Shown in pieces: positions 50,678 to 59,604 of a stretch of DNA of 64,000 bases (the first letter of the stretch is position 1; every line of letters begins with the position of its first letter). The notes beneath the pieces were generated by a model that did not search any database, was not told the DNA's origin, and saw only the letters and a list, made by a program, of their open reading frames with translations. A program made the position numbers and the translations under genes. Source of the DNA: Scatomonas sp963928055 (GTDB taxonomy: Bacteria > Bacillota > Clostridia > Lachnospirales > Lachnospiraceae); NCBI GenBank assembly GCA_963928055.1, contig CAWVDN010000001.1, positions 558,001-622,000 on the forward strand, in the 5' to 3' direction.

Positions 50678-52705
50678 TCAAAATAGTTTAAATGCTCGCT
50701 CTCCAATATTAATTATTTTGGCATCTTCCTCTGGCAAATTTTCAATGAATTGCTTTAATTCTTCATTATTTAGTGTTATTCCAACAATAACCTGAGCCTC
50801 CCCTTCTATGTCAAGTACACTTTGTATTAAACTTTCCATATCGGATGTTACAATACTATGTTGTGCTGGCTCATCAAATATTATTATACCTGGGTGATTT
50901 CCTCCTTTTACAAGAGAAGTTTGAAGTAATGCTATTGTAAATGACCAGATAATTCTAATATTGTCACTCGCAGAAGAATCAAACTTCATATCAAATCCAT
51001 CAATTAAAGGAAGGCATGTTTCAACAGGAATATCAACAGCATCAATATCTGGAGCACTTTTGTACTTATATTTACGAAGATTATTAACAAAGTTATTTTT
51101 AAAAGTTTTGATAACTTCAGCATCTAAATCTGAGACTTCTTTTTTGGGAAGTTTTTCATATTCTTCTTTATATTTTTTCCAACGATCAGAAAGTTTTCTG
51201 ATTTCTTCTAGTTTCTGGTCTATAAAGGATTGAAGTTGAACATATCCTCTAATTTTCGACTCAATTTCTACAAATTTTTGTACGACAAATTCTGACCATT
51301 CTGTTTCAGTAGAATAAATATCCGAACGAATTGTCTGTGCAAGGCGTCGCAAAGTTACCAGCCGTGATTGTAAATCATTTTCGACTAGTGAAAGTTGCTC
51401 TATATTTGTTTTGTGACTATCACGTGTAAACTCAAGAACGCTTTTCTGTCCTTCTAAGTGTCGAATATTTTCTTCGATACTCATAATTGGGATATCATTA
51501 CCAAAATGCAAGAGAGAATCCTCAATTTTTTGATTGCATGTCGGACAAATATTTTTTGCAATCTTACATCCTATTGCAGAACCCATACTTTGCAATTTTG
51601 CCGCATCTTTATTATTTCTTAAATCACGAATAACTATTTCAAGGCTTCGCTCAGCTTGAGTAACCGCACTACGTGACAAGGTAATTTGTTCATGACATTC
51701 AGAAGCTTTCTGTTCAAAAGAATCTATTGTTTCAGATATTGTTTGCAACTCCTTATTTAAATCATCAAAATTATCAATATTCCTAGGTTTAAGACATTTA
51801 ATCGAATCATGCTCGTCTTGTAATTCTAAGATAGCATCTTCAAGAGATTTTTTATCAACTGTTGTTACGGCAATAGCTTTATAATCGTTATCACTCATAA
51901 TTTTAGGTTGTATAGGTAATCCACTAACTGAGCAAGATTCATGGGTTGCATTTCGATTTATATCATCAAATATGTTTTTCCATTCACTAATAATTGCATT
52001 CTTTACGGATTTAAGTCTATTCTTTTCTCTCTCATTTTTAAATGTATCTAAACCTAGTAAAAATTCTACAACTCGCTTTTTGGCATCCTTAATTCCGAAA
52101 TATGGCATCCCTGAAAAAATATCACCCCAGCCATGTTTCTGCTCAATGAATAAGCCTGAAAAAATCACTTGTAAATATAGTTTTTGATTATTACCGTTTG
52201 TTTGTACCAAAGGTAGTTGAATATGCAGAAATGATTCTAAAAACGAGTGGAACCCTTTTTCATTAGTTGCTGCACCTCCATCATGAATATACATATCTTC
52301 TGGTTGCGTACTTTGATTTCCAATAGAATCATAATCACCATAATATACAGTAACAAGTCGTGGATCCCTTGTTTCCATTTTTGCAGATCTATATATAGTT
52401 ACAATTTCATTACCATTAGATATTTCCAAGTATGCCCCTGACTCTAAAACATTCCAATCCTTATCCCCATCATGAATTACTGACTTATATACAGAAGTGA
52501 GAACTTTTTGATTTCTTCCTCCAATAATTTCTTCAAAACCAAGACAGTAAAAAATTGCTTCAAGCACAGAACTTTTACCAGCAGTATTACTATTACTAGC
52601 AATAAATGTTAACCCACTGGAAAATTTTTCATCAAAACCATAAATTCCTTCATTTTCCTCATTGGCTGTTTTAATTTCAATGCGAAGACGATTTATTCTC
52701 AGCAT
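50678..52705 (-). CDS. SMC/Rad50-like ABC ATPase of a candidate ABC-three-component system
   Basis: A 675-residue ATPase. Walker A is ASNSNTAGKSSVLEA (36-50). A long coiled-coil middle carries a zinc-hook-like CPTCNQ near residue 395. Near the C terminus are a signature-like SASDNIRIIWSFTIAL and Walker B IIIFDEPAQHS. The Walker A lacks the usual second glycine (NTAGKSS instead of GxGKS). Similar ATPases operate with a small middle component and a nuclease or other effector in ABC-3C conflict systems. It overlaps the next upstream gene by 29 bp. The block is far more AT-rich than the core genome. Confidence 0.8.
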   Translation of the reverse strand: MLRINRLRIEIKTANEENEGIYGFDEKFSSGLTFIASNSNTAGKSSVLEAIFYCLGFEEIIGGRNQKVLTSVYKSVIHDGDKDWNVLESGAYLEISNGNEIVTIYRSAKMETRDPRLVTVYYGDYDSIGNQSTQPEDMYIHDGGAATNEKGFHSFLESFLHIQLPLVQTNGNNQKLYLQVIFSGLFIEQKHGWGDIFSGMPYFGIKDAKKRVVEFLLGLDTFKNEREKNRLKSVKNAIISEWKNIFDDINRNATHESCSVSGLPIQPKIMSDNDYKAIAVTTVDKKSLEDAILELQDEHDSIKCLKPRNIDNFDDLNKELQTISETIDSFEQKASECHEQITLSRSAVTQAERSLEIVIRDLRNNKDAAKLQSMGSAIGCKIAKNICPTCNQKIEDSLLHFGNDIPIMSIEENIRHLEGQKSVLEFTRDSHKTNIEQLSLVENDLQSRLVTLRRLAQTIRSDIYSTETEWSEFVVQKFVEIESKIRGYVQLQSFIDQKLEEIRKLSDRWKKYKEEYEKLPKKEVSDLDAEVIKTFKNNFVNNLRKYKYKSAPDIDAVDIPVETCLPLIDGFDMKFDSSASDNIRIIWSFTIALLQTSLVKGGNHPGIIIFDEPAQHSIVTSDMESLIQSVLDIEGEAQVIVGITLNNEELKQFIENLPEEDAKIINIGERAFKLF

Positions 52706-53183
52706 ATGTGTTCCTCCAAATATCTGACAGTTGTTTTATCTTATTATCTGTCAATTTTTTTGACAAAAGCGAAAGTGCTATCTTCTCTGCAGTAAATATT
52801 TCTGATTTGTTATCTATTTCTGATACAAGTTCTTGGCCTTTGTCTGTCAAAACATATTTTCCGTTTTTCCCTTGAAAAATCAATTCATCTGCTATTGCAA
52901 AAGTTACTGCTCTATTTACCGCTGGATCAAAACGAATAATGGGAGGCGAAGCAAAGTCATATTGTACATAATCTAATAGCCTGTCCATTGCTTCTTTCGA
53001 GCAAAGCGCAAAAGATATAATATGTAGTTTTATTGGCAAACAACCAGACTTACCCCAACATGATTTTGCAATAATAAAGCATATCTGCGAAACTTTATAA
53101 CTGATACGATAATTATATGGCACAGCATCTGGTTTGGCATCAAACACAATATCCCTATTTTCAATTAAATTTTGTCTATTCAA
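52677..53183 (-). CDS. ABC-3C middle-component-like winged-helix protein
   Basis: A 168-residue protein: YKVSQICFIIAKSCWGKSGC and LPIKLHIISFALCSKEAMDR, then FDPAVNRAVTFAIADELI and NGKYVLTDKGQELVSEID, a winged-helix pattern. ABC-three-component systems carry a small middle component of this kind between effector and ATPase, and the gene is placed exactly there. It starts 11 bp after the effector stop and overlaps the ATPase start. The role, likely bridging ATPase and effector, is inference. Confidence 0.65.
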   Translation of the reverse strand: MNRQNLIENRDIVFDAKPDAVPYNYRISYKVSQICFIIAKSCWGKSGCLPIKLHIISFALCSKEAMDRLLDYVQYDFASPPIIRFDPAVNRAVTFAIADELIFQGKNGKYVLTDKGQELVSEIDNKSEIFTAEKIALSLLSKKLTDNKIKQLSDIWRNTYAENKSSSH

Positions 53184-53194
53184 AATACTCTCAC

Positions 53195-54154
53195 CTACAT
53201 TCTAAATTCCATTGAGCAATCTGCCAACCAACTTGCAACTAAATCTTGTTTAAGTTCCCCAATTGAAGCCAAACTAATTGTTGTAGAGAATTGTTCTTTA
53301 AGCTTTTTTTCAAAATCATCAAGCAATTCACCAAACAAACGTGCATTACCTGAGTGTTCAGATATTAATCTCGTCTTAACAGCAACATCTTTTTTACAAC
53401 TCTGTTCTAATTCAATTAGCGATTCATGTATTTCCGGAAAATTCAGTCTCAACTTATTTAATATTGCTAATCCACTAAGATAAGATTCTATATAATGATT
53501 CACTAGAAAAACAACATCTATATCCTCATCGTTATTAGTGTTTTTTATGGCTTTTATTTTTCGTTTTATATTGTTAACTTTTTCAGAATCACATTTCGTA
53601 TAGTCAAGCTCAACTGCATCTCTTATCGCCAAATTTAAAAGATAATCTTTATGAGGAGCAAGAACTATCCTGCTAATTTCCAATAAAAAATCTTCTGCAC
53701 ACTTTATGATAACTTTAAAGTCATCGTCAATATTTGTATAAACAGTAGGATTTGCCTTCTTAGCGGCTAATACTTCCTTTCTTTTAGTCTCAGCATGTTT
53801 TACAATACGAGAGTCCTTTTGTTCGGGTATAACAAAATGCCATTCTTTAATTGGTGGTACACCCCACTCTTTAAGTTTCTTTATATAATCGGGTTTCAAA
53901 AGTTTTCCGATATCCTTTGTCATTTTATCACGCATATGCGTGTAATTATCTTCATCTGAATAGTCTTTCTCTGGACAATAGCATTGATGAACAATTCCAT
54001 TTTGAGTAAATCCTTCGATTCCTCCATCGCCTCCCTGAGCCGCAGAAATGGGTGTATAATGCTCATTTTGATATCTCATACGATAACACATTACACACAA
54101 TTCCTCCCATGCATTGCCGTTCATGTATCCCTCAATAAATTGTAAAACACTCAT
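53195..54154 (-). CDS. Restriction-endonuclease-like effector with ABC-3C C-terminal domain
   Basis: A 319-residue protein. The N-terminal part, GNAWEELCVMCYRMRY then ISAAQGGDGGIEGFTQNG and VHQCYCPEKDY, follows a PD-(D/E)XK Mrr-like layout: Glu17/18, Asp43, Glu47, Gln57. The final lysine of QxK is replaced by tyrosine (QCY), so activity may rely on another residue. The C-terminal half is helical (VVFLVNHYIESYLSGLAILN) and ends in EFRM, fitting the shared C-terminal domain of ABC-3C effectors. It overlaps the small upstream gene by four bases. Confidence 0.65.
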   Translation of the reverse strand: MSVLQFIEGYMNGNAWEELCVMCYRMRYQNEHYTPISAAQGGDGGIEGFTQNGIVHQCYCPEKDYSDEDNYTHMRDKMTKDIGKLLKPDYIKKLKEWGVPPIKEWHFVIPEQKDSRIVKHAETKRKEVLAAKKANPTVYTNIDDDFKVIIKCAEDFLLEISRIVLAPHKDYLLNLAIRDAVELDYTKCDSEKVNNIKRKIKAIKNTNNDEDIDVVFLVNHYIESYLSGLAILNKLRLNFPEIHESLIELEQSCKKDVAVKTRLISEHSGNARLFGELLDDFEKKLKEQFSTTISLASIGELKQDLVASWLADCSMEFRM

Positions 54155-54360
54155 TTATTTTCTCCTCCAAAAAGCCTTAACGATATAGTATTGACAAAAT
54201 CAGGCTTCCTAGTCAACGTACATTTATCAACACAAACTGAATACTTCCCTGATAAATCCTTTATTTTTACAAGATGGAAAAAGTCTAAAACATCTATAAC
54301 TATTACTTCTCTATGCATATAATAGCACTTTTCACCTATTCTAGGGAGATATTCCGCCAT
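54151..54360 (-). CDS. Small unknown protein, first gene of the ABC-3C-like operon
   Basis: A 69-residue protein, MAEYLPRIGEKCYYMHREVI then VIDVLDFFHLVKIKDLSGKY and SVCVDKCTLTRKPDFVNTIS, with a beta-rich, SH3/KOW-like look. I do not recognise a family. Its stop overlaps the effector start (ATGA) and GGAGGATGGTGCT precedes it, so it is a real co-translated gene. It may be a regulatory or fourth component. Confidence 0.65.
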   Translation of the reverse strand: MAEYLPRIGEKCYYMHREVIVIDVLDFFHLVKIKDLSGKYSVCVDKCTLTRKPDFVNTISLRLFGGENK

Positions 54361-54378
54361 AGCACCATCCTCCCTCTA

Positions 54379-54446
54379 TGTATTGTCATGTAAATACATT
54401 TTCTCTACACCCTCTGCTATTTTTTATAGCCACTTGTATGTACAAG
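54379..54446 (-). promoter_or_regulatory. Operator-like dyads upstream of the ABC-3C-like operon
   Basis: Two inverted repeats lie in the 100-bp gap before the operon: CTTGTA-CA-TACAAG (54446-54433, minus) and TGTATT-N8-AATACA (54398-54379). The XRE gene just upstream could bind them. Promoter hexamers are not clear. Confidence 0.4.
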
Positions 54447-54461
54447 GCTTTCTGTTTATCA

Positions 54462-54692
54462 TCAACATTCTCTATTAGATATCTGTATATAACTACCATC
54501 CTCTATTATGAATCTCTGCTCAAACGTGACACCTAGTACGTCTGCAATAATAATCATTTCCTCCACACTGACAGTCCCACGTTGTAACTTCTTATTAAAG
54601 TTCTGCGGTGATTGGCCAATTTTCCGGGCAAGCTCTGAGATACTGATATTCATTTTTTCACAAAGTTCCCGAATCATATCAGATGTTGTCAT
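54462..54692 (-). CDS. XRE-family helix-turn-helix regulator
   Basis: A 76-residue protein that is almost entirely a Cro/C1-type HTH: MIRELCEKMNISISELARKI, GQSPQNFNKKLQRGTVSVEE and MIIIADVLGVTFEQRFI. The ATG at 54692 follows GGAGGAG. It reads toward the ABC-3C-like operon, whose upstream region holds dyads, and may control it. Alternatively it belongs to the recombinase element on its other side. Confidence 0.85.
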   Translation of the reverse strand: MTTSDMIRELCEKMNISISELARKIGQSPQNFNKKLQRGTVSVEEMIIIADVLGVTFEQRFIIEDGSYIQISNREC

Positions 54693-54770
54693 TTTTACTC
54701 CTCCATACCTTTTATTATAAACCATATGGTTGCTAAACGCAATCCATCATTCCTTTATTCTATTTCCCAC

Positions 54771-54811
54771 AAAAAGACATCCTACAAGTCCGCTTGAACT
54801 TATAGGATGTC
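54771..54811 (-). terminator. Terminator of the serine recombinase gene
   Basis: On the minus strand GACATCCTATAAGT ... ACTTGTAGGATGTC (one mismatch) is followed by TTTTT. It begins 10 bp after the recombinase stop. Confidence 0.85.
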
Positions 54812-54821
54812 AACGTACCTA

Positions 54822-56360
54822 TTATTCCACATCCACCTTCGCACCAGATTTGAACTCCACCTCAAACCTTTCATCATAAACGGTAACCTTCTCGATCAGC
54901 CGCCGCACCAGTTGCTCATCGTACTCCATAACCTCTGTGGACTGCCGTTCCAGGAACTCCCGCATCTCTCTGATCCGCTGTTTCAGTCCTTCCCGTTCGG
55001 CGCTCTCCACCAGGGCATTCTGCTTCAATTCCCGCAGCCTGTCAATCTCATCCGCAACACTGTTATAATCCTTTTTTGAATTCGCCAGCTTCAGAAGCTC
55101 CTTTTGCAGGTCCAGCAGCTTGGCCTCAATCCCTTCCGATGAGGTTTCACCCTCCTGCCGGATCACTGCTTCTATGTTCTCCTGGAGAGTGGCCATCATG
55201 TTTTCCCTGTTGCCAAGTGTAAGGTTGATCGCCTGCACCACCGCCGCCTGCAGATCTTGCTCCTGAATAGTTGGTGCGTCACAGGCGGTTGGCCCATGTT
55301 CCACACGGGTACAGCACCGCCACACGGTAGAATGTTTTCCCCTGTTATTCCATGCAATCCGCCGGTAAATTTCGCCGCACCTGGAGCAGTAAACAATACT
55401 GGATAAGGCATACTTGCTGCTGTAAACCCTCTTTTTCCGGTTAGCTCCACTGTGGAGGTTCGCCCGCCGGATCATTTCCTCCTGCACCTGCATATAAAGG
55501 TCACGGGGAATGATCGGCTCATGGCTGTTTTCCACATAATACTGTGGGACAATCCCCTTGTTCTGCACCCGTTTTTTATTAAGAAAATCAACAGTATAGG
55601 TCTTCTGCAAAAGGGCGTCTCCGATGTACTTTTCATTCTGCAGGATCTTCTTCAGTGTTTCCGGACGCCACTTCGTTTTCCCAGCCCCGGTAAGAATCCC
55701 GTCCGCTTCCAGCCCACGCCCGATTTGGAGCAGGCTTTCCCCTTCCAGGTACTCCCGGTAAATCCACTTTACCACTTCCGCCTCTGCAGGCTCTATGACC
55801 AGGTTTCCCTCCTCATCCTTTGTGTAACCCAGGAATCGGCTGTGGTTGACCCGGACCTCCCCATTCTGGAAGCGGTACTGCAGGCCGAGTTTGATGTTCT
55901 GGCTCAAAGACTGGCTTTCCTGCTGTGCCAGACTCGCCATGATGGTGAGTAGCACCTCACCTTTGGAATCCATGGTGTTGATGTTCTCTTTTTCAAAGAA
56001 AACCGGGATGTTCTTTTCCTTCAGTTCCCGGATATATTTCAGACAATCCAGAGTATTTCTGGCAAACCGGCTGATGGACTTGGTAATGACGAAGTCAATC
56101 GTTCCTCTCTCGCAGGCGGCAACCATCGCCAGCAACCCATCCCGCTTTTCTTTTTTCGTGCCAGAGATGCCTTCGTCATAGTAAAGTCCGGCAAATTTCC
56201 ACTCGTCATTGGACTTGATATAGTTCTCATAGTGGGCCTTCTGCGCTGCCAGGCTGACAAGCTGTTCCTCACTGGCTGTAGACACCCGGCAGTAGGCAGC
56301 CACTCTGATTTTCTTCTCCCCAAAGGATGTATTCTCCGCAATCTTTGTGATCCGTTTCAT
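54822..56360 (-). CDS. Large serine recombinase
   Basis: A 512-residue site-specific recombinase. The catalytic resolvase domain has AAYCRVSTASEEQ with the nucleophile Ser27, YYDEGISGTKKEKRDGL, and SISRFARNTLDCL. It is followed by the recombinase domain (FLGYTKDEEGNLVIEPAEAE), a zinc-ribbon DNA-binding part (YCSRCGEIYRR, then CCTRVEHGPTACDAP) and a coiled coil. Such enzymes move integrative elements or phages. Its GC-rich sequence differs from the AT-rich ABC genes beside it, so it may be a separate arrival. No partner att sites could be identified with confidence. Confidence 0.93.
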   Translation of the reverse strand: MKRITKIAENTSFGEKKIRVAAYCRVSTASEEQLVSLAAQKAHYENYIKSNDEWKFAGLYYDEGISGTKKEKRDGLLAMVAACERGTIDFVITKSISRFARNTLDCLKYIRELKEKNIPVFFEKENINTMDSKGEVLLTIMASLAQQESQSLSQNIKLGLQYRFQNGEVRVNHSRFLGYTKDEEGNLVIEPAEAEVVKWIYREYLEGESLLQIGRGLEADGILTGAGKTKWRPETLKKILQNEKYIGDALLQKTYTVDFLNKKRVQNKGIVPQYYVENSHEPIIPRDLYMQVQEEMIRRANLHSGANRKKRVYSSKYALSSIVYCSRCGEIYRRIAWNNRGKHSTVWRCCTRVEHGPTACDAPTIQEQDLQAAVVQAINLTLGNRENMMATLQENIEAVIRQEGETSSEGIEAKLLDLQKELLKLANSKKDYNSVADEIDRLRELKQNALVESAEREGLKQRIREMREFLERQSTEVMEYDEQLVRRLIEKVTVYDERFEVEFKSGAKVDVE

Positions 56361-56502
56361 CCTCTCACCTCTCTCTGCAGGAAGCTGTCTTCCTTACATG
56401 TCACAGGCAAAAAAAAGAAAGGATTTTTACCCTCTCCAAAAAAATTTTTCAATATTTTTACCAGATAAAATCACGATACATAGTAAATTTTACGACATAA
56501 AA

Positions 56503-56528
56503 AGGCCGGTGGATTTCTCCATCAGCCT
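56503..56528. terminator. Bidirectional terminator after the Fic gene
   Basis: AGGCCGGTGGA-TTTC-TCCATCAGCCT (one mismatch) is flanked by T-runs on both strands. It separates the recombinase transcript start region from the IrrE-Fic gene end. The remaining 56361-56573 holds no gene. Confidence 0.7.
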
Positions 56529-56573
56529 AATTTTTCTTTGCCCACATTATAGTTCTGAACAGTTCACGGATTG

Positions 56574-57878
56574 TTATCCGCAATAACTCTGAATAATCTC
56601 TATGCTTATCTGCTCGTTCCAATGCCATATAGTATGATTCCTTTTCTGGAAACTTAAAATATATCGGCGGCAATCCTTTTTCCTCAGCATCCAATTTAAC
56701 ATTGCCCTGGAACTTCTTCCATTACCATCTCTGAATGGATGGATTTGAGTAATCCGATGATGGATCTTTAACGCTTGTAATACATATTCACTGATTGTCA
56801 GTCGATCTGCATCCCGCACCAAATCTTCCACCGGATTTTGCAATTTTACCAGTTCTGCTGCAACTTCACGCCAATCAACTGTTTCAAATTTAGCTCCTAA
56901 AACAAGATTATTATCAATCCTTGTCTTCCCAGCTTCCTCTGGGTAATGCGCATACTGGAACAGTTTTTTATTCAGATCCAGCAGCTTATATATCGTCAGT
57001 TTATCCTCTGTTTCCAATATATAGTCATACAGTTCTGCATGTCCAACTACTTGGATGATATCCTCATAACTTTCTTTACAATATAAACTGTCCTGACGGT
57101 TCATCCTTAAATCTGTAACAATTTCCGCGACTTCTTCTTCATCCAAATCCAAACCTTCCATCCGATTCTCATTATAAATGAAATCATTTTTGAACCTATA
57201 CCAAACGATGTCCGGCTCTATGGTGAAAAAGAACACATAGGAGTCTATCTCTTGACGAAGCAAATTGATGTTCTCTATTTCCATACCCATGGCAAGCTTT
57301 TTTCTATCTGGTCTGTAATCGGAAATTCTTTTGTTCAGATTCTTATAATCGCCATCCAGTATGTGAAATGTATATGCCAAACGGAGTACACAGGAACGGA
57401 AACTTACTCCGAAGCGCTCTGCAATCTGCAACGCATCATCAAGGGAAACTTTCCCATTCTCTGCATACTCCTGTGCGACAGATAAGAATAATTTTCCAGG
57501 CATGAGCAGTTCCGCTGCAAACTGTTCTGCGAACCGCTCTGTCTCACTTCCATTGCCGCCTTTGGGACATATTTCGCTTCTGCGATCCTATAGATGATGA
57601 CATAATTCATGGGCGGCAGTAAATCTCTGCCTGGTAATTTTCCTCTTATAATTGATACCAACAACAGGGAGATCATTTTCACCTTCTGGTACAAGATAAA
57701 TACCTTCCAGATTTTCAAATTCCATAAGCTGATACACAATTCCATATTCCCGCATCAGCTTAAACGGATCAATCGGAATAGAAGGCATTTCCTCTCCAAA
57801 TCTGTCTTTCAGGACTTTTGCCGCCAATGCCTGCGGAGACATTCCAGGAGAATAAAAATTCTTCGATTCATTAACCAT
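56574..57878 (-). pseudogene. ImmA/IrrE-Fic fusion gene interrupted by an in-frame amber codon
   Basis: One frame runs from MVNESKNFYSPGMSPQAL to the Fic C terminus at 56574, but TAG occurs at codon 97 (57590-57588), just after the metalloprotease motif AAHELCHHL. Past it the frame continues without change: DRRSEICPKGGNGSETERFA, EQFAAELLMPGKL (the third zinc-ligand region), an ImmA-like helix, then a Fic domain with HPFRDGNGRSSR and an inhibitory-type region. The full product would be about 434 residues. With the TAG, a truncated 96-residue peptide or reinitiation at the ATG at 57503 is possible. It overlaps the XRE start region by four codons or less, forming an XRE-ImmA pair. Confidence 0.75.
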
Positions 57879-58185
57879 TCATGGTCTCCTTATATCTGCG
57901 TTTAAAATCAATGAGATTCATAATCTCTTTCCGATCCATATCAGACAACTCTGAAAAAGCACGGGCAAACATCTCTACCTGCGCATCACCAGATGTCTTC
58001 CCATACATTAATTCGTCAACGCTTACTCCATACAATTTAGAAAATCCCGCAAGTTCCTCTGCTGTAACTTTTCTCTGTCCGGATTCAATCGCGCTGATCG
58101 TTGGTCTGGAAAGATGCATCTGACGAGCAACAAACTCCTGTGATAACTTCAAATATTTCCTTGCTTCCTTTAATCTCTCATGCAT
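57871..58185 (-). CDS. XRE-family regulator paired with ImmA/IrrE-Fic gene
   Basis: A 104-residue protein with an N-terminal Cro/C1 HTH: MHERLKEARKYLKLSQEFVA, RQMHLSRPTISAIESGQRKV and TAEELAGFSKLYGVSVDELM. A short helical tail ends KRRYKETMNG. The ATG at 58185 has AGGAGGTG before it. Its stop overlaps the ImmA/IrrE start by eight bases, the standard layout in which the ImmA-type protease cleaves its repressor partner to relieve repression. Confidence 0.9.
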   Translation of the reverse strand: MHERLKEARKYLKLSQEFVARQMHLSRPTISAIESGQRKVTAEELAGFSKLYGVSVDELMYGKTSGDAQVEMFARAFSELSDMDRKEIMNLIDFKRRYKETMNG

Positions 58186-58318
58186 GGAATTCACCTCCTC
58201 TGTAAATAAGTATATGCAAATTCGCTTTGAAAGCCAACAGTAAATGTCAGATTTTCTGACATTTTTGTAGTTAAACAGATGAGTGATATCGTGTAAACAG
58301 ATCAATAGTACTTTCTAT

Positions 58319-58487
58319 TGATAAAGGCCGTTTCCAGGCCGTGCTGGAGGTTTGTTTGATTATTCATTTTTTCATCCTGGCTGCTTTTCTTTTAAGAATT
58401 CCGTTTTATATACGATATTTTTTATCTTTGTAAAACAATTCATGTTCTGCATTAAATATACAAGTAAATTAGTGGATCTGCTGCATC
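58319..58487. repeat. Direct repeat, copy 2 (stranded helicase 5' end)
   Basis: The minus strand here begins MNNQTNLQHGLETAFIN, the same first codons as the helicase at 50359, then diverges and stops. Together with copy 1 (50310-50475) it brackets the island. It is a truncated gene start with its upstream region. The rest up to 58572 has no gene. Confidence 0.8.
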
Positions 58488-58572
58488 GACTGCCTTGATC
58501 AACAGTGTCTGCAGGAATATCTAACCCAAATCTACATTTTGATCCAATGTACCATTTCGATAAGTGGGAAAA

Positions 58573-59016
58573 TCATATCTTTCTTTGCAAATAGACCATA
58601 TCTATTAGTTGTATACCATACTCATATATTGGGTGGTCATAATTATCCACAAAAAAATTTTTTATATTATGCGAACGAGAAAATCCGCATTTTTCATAAA
58701 ATGGAATTGTTAAAGGACTGTCCCCTGTTCCAACTTGAAGAACCGAATATCGTTTCTTATATTTTTTTGCTACAAAATCAATTAGAGCTTTTCCATATCC
58801 TCTCCCCTGATAGTTCGGGACAGTAGCTATATTTTTAATTTCAAGAATGCCGTTTCCTTCATCAGTAATAATGCACTCGCTTTTCACACCATTATCAATT
58901 AACACATACATTATGCCTTTATCAAGATATCGTTCCACCATGTCTTCCTGCTCATCTGCTAGTAACAATAATGGAAGATATCGCTTTTTGTTCAGTTTTA
59001 TTTCTTCTATCCTCAT
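58573..59016 (-). CDS. GNAT-family N-acetyltransferase
   Basis: A 147-residue GNAT protein: IKNIATVPNYQGRGYGKALI carries the acetyl-CoA-binding Q/RxxGxG/A motif, and IPFYEKCGFSRS is the typical C-terminal element. Similar small GNATs acetylate aminoglycosides, protein N termini or small amines; the substrate is not evident. It is isolated between the island's second repeat copy and a gene-poor stretch. Confidence 0.9.
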   Translation of the reverse strand: MRIEEIKLNKKRYLPLLLLADEQEDMVERYLDKGIMYVLIDNGVKSECIITDEGNGILEIKNIATVPNYQGRGYGKALIDFVAKKYKKRYSVLQVGTGDSPLTIPFYEKCGFSRSHNIKNFFVDNYDHPIYEYGIQLIDMVYLQRKI

Positions 59017-59149
59017 ATCATTCTGCCTTGCAAATACTGTTTGTTTACACTAATCCAAATCTCCTGACATATTTCATGATACCGCAAATTTCCACTATGT
59101 CTGCTTTCAATTTGCAGGCCGCAAAGTTTTCTCTCGTAACATCAAACAG

Positions 59150-59265
59150 CGCCTGTATGCAAAAAATATCCGCATAAATTCTTTTTCCAGATCTGTCATC
59201 TTTCCGTATATCATATCAAATTCCATCAGGAATTGATAGACCTGTTTTTCGGTGATCTGCTTCCT
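59150..59265 (-). pseudogene. Recombinase C-terminal remnant
   Basis: One minus-strand frame reads ITEKQVYQFLMEFDMIYGKM and TDLEKEFMRIFFAYRR with no start or rest of gene. The pattern resembles the C terminus of large serine recombinases of conjugative or mobilisable elements. The rest of 59017-59604 shows only the hairpin below. Confidence 0.45.
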
Positions 59266-59345
59266 TTACTCTTTCCTGATATTTTGTTAAAAATATCTAT
59301 TTTCAAAAAAATAATTTAGATAGATTTACTGAATATGAAAACAAA

Positions 59346-59401
59346 AAACCTTCATTTACAAATACCATCCTTAAAAGAATAGTATCTGCAAATGAAGGTT
59401 T
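59346..59401. terminator. Long stem-loop, probable terminator
   Basis: AAACCTTCATTT and AAATGAAGGTTT pair perfectly, continuing with CAAATAC/GTAT-like pairs around an 18-nt interior. Flanking A/T tracts allow function in either direction. It closes the gene-poor stretch upstream of rlmD's end. Confidence 0.5.
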
Positions 59402-59604
59402 ACAATTCTCTCCATTCCAGAAAATTTGGTGTATTTTTTAAGCGTCTATTTATCTTTTCATTCATTGTCCAGATCAGATCTCTGTTAATGTGTGCTTTAA
59501 TCTGAACCCGGTAATCCGCCTCTACTTCTAAAAAAATAGAGCTTTCCGCAGTAGTTATGAACCATTTCCAGGATCCATTCAGAATGTTTCATAACCGCCA
59601 TCCT

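Noticed and set aside
50478..50681. A 67-codon gene overlapping the ABC ATPase stop
   Set aside because: No family, no clear ribosome site, and the sequence partly recurs upstream of the second repeat copy, so it is more likely remnant DNA.
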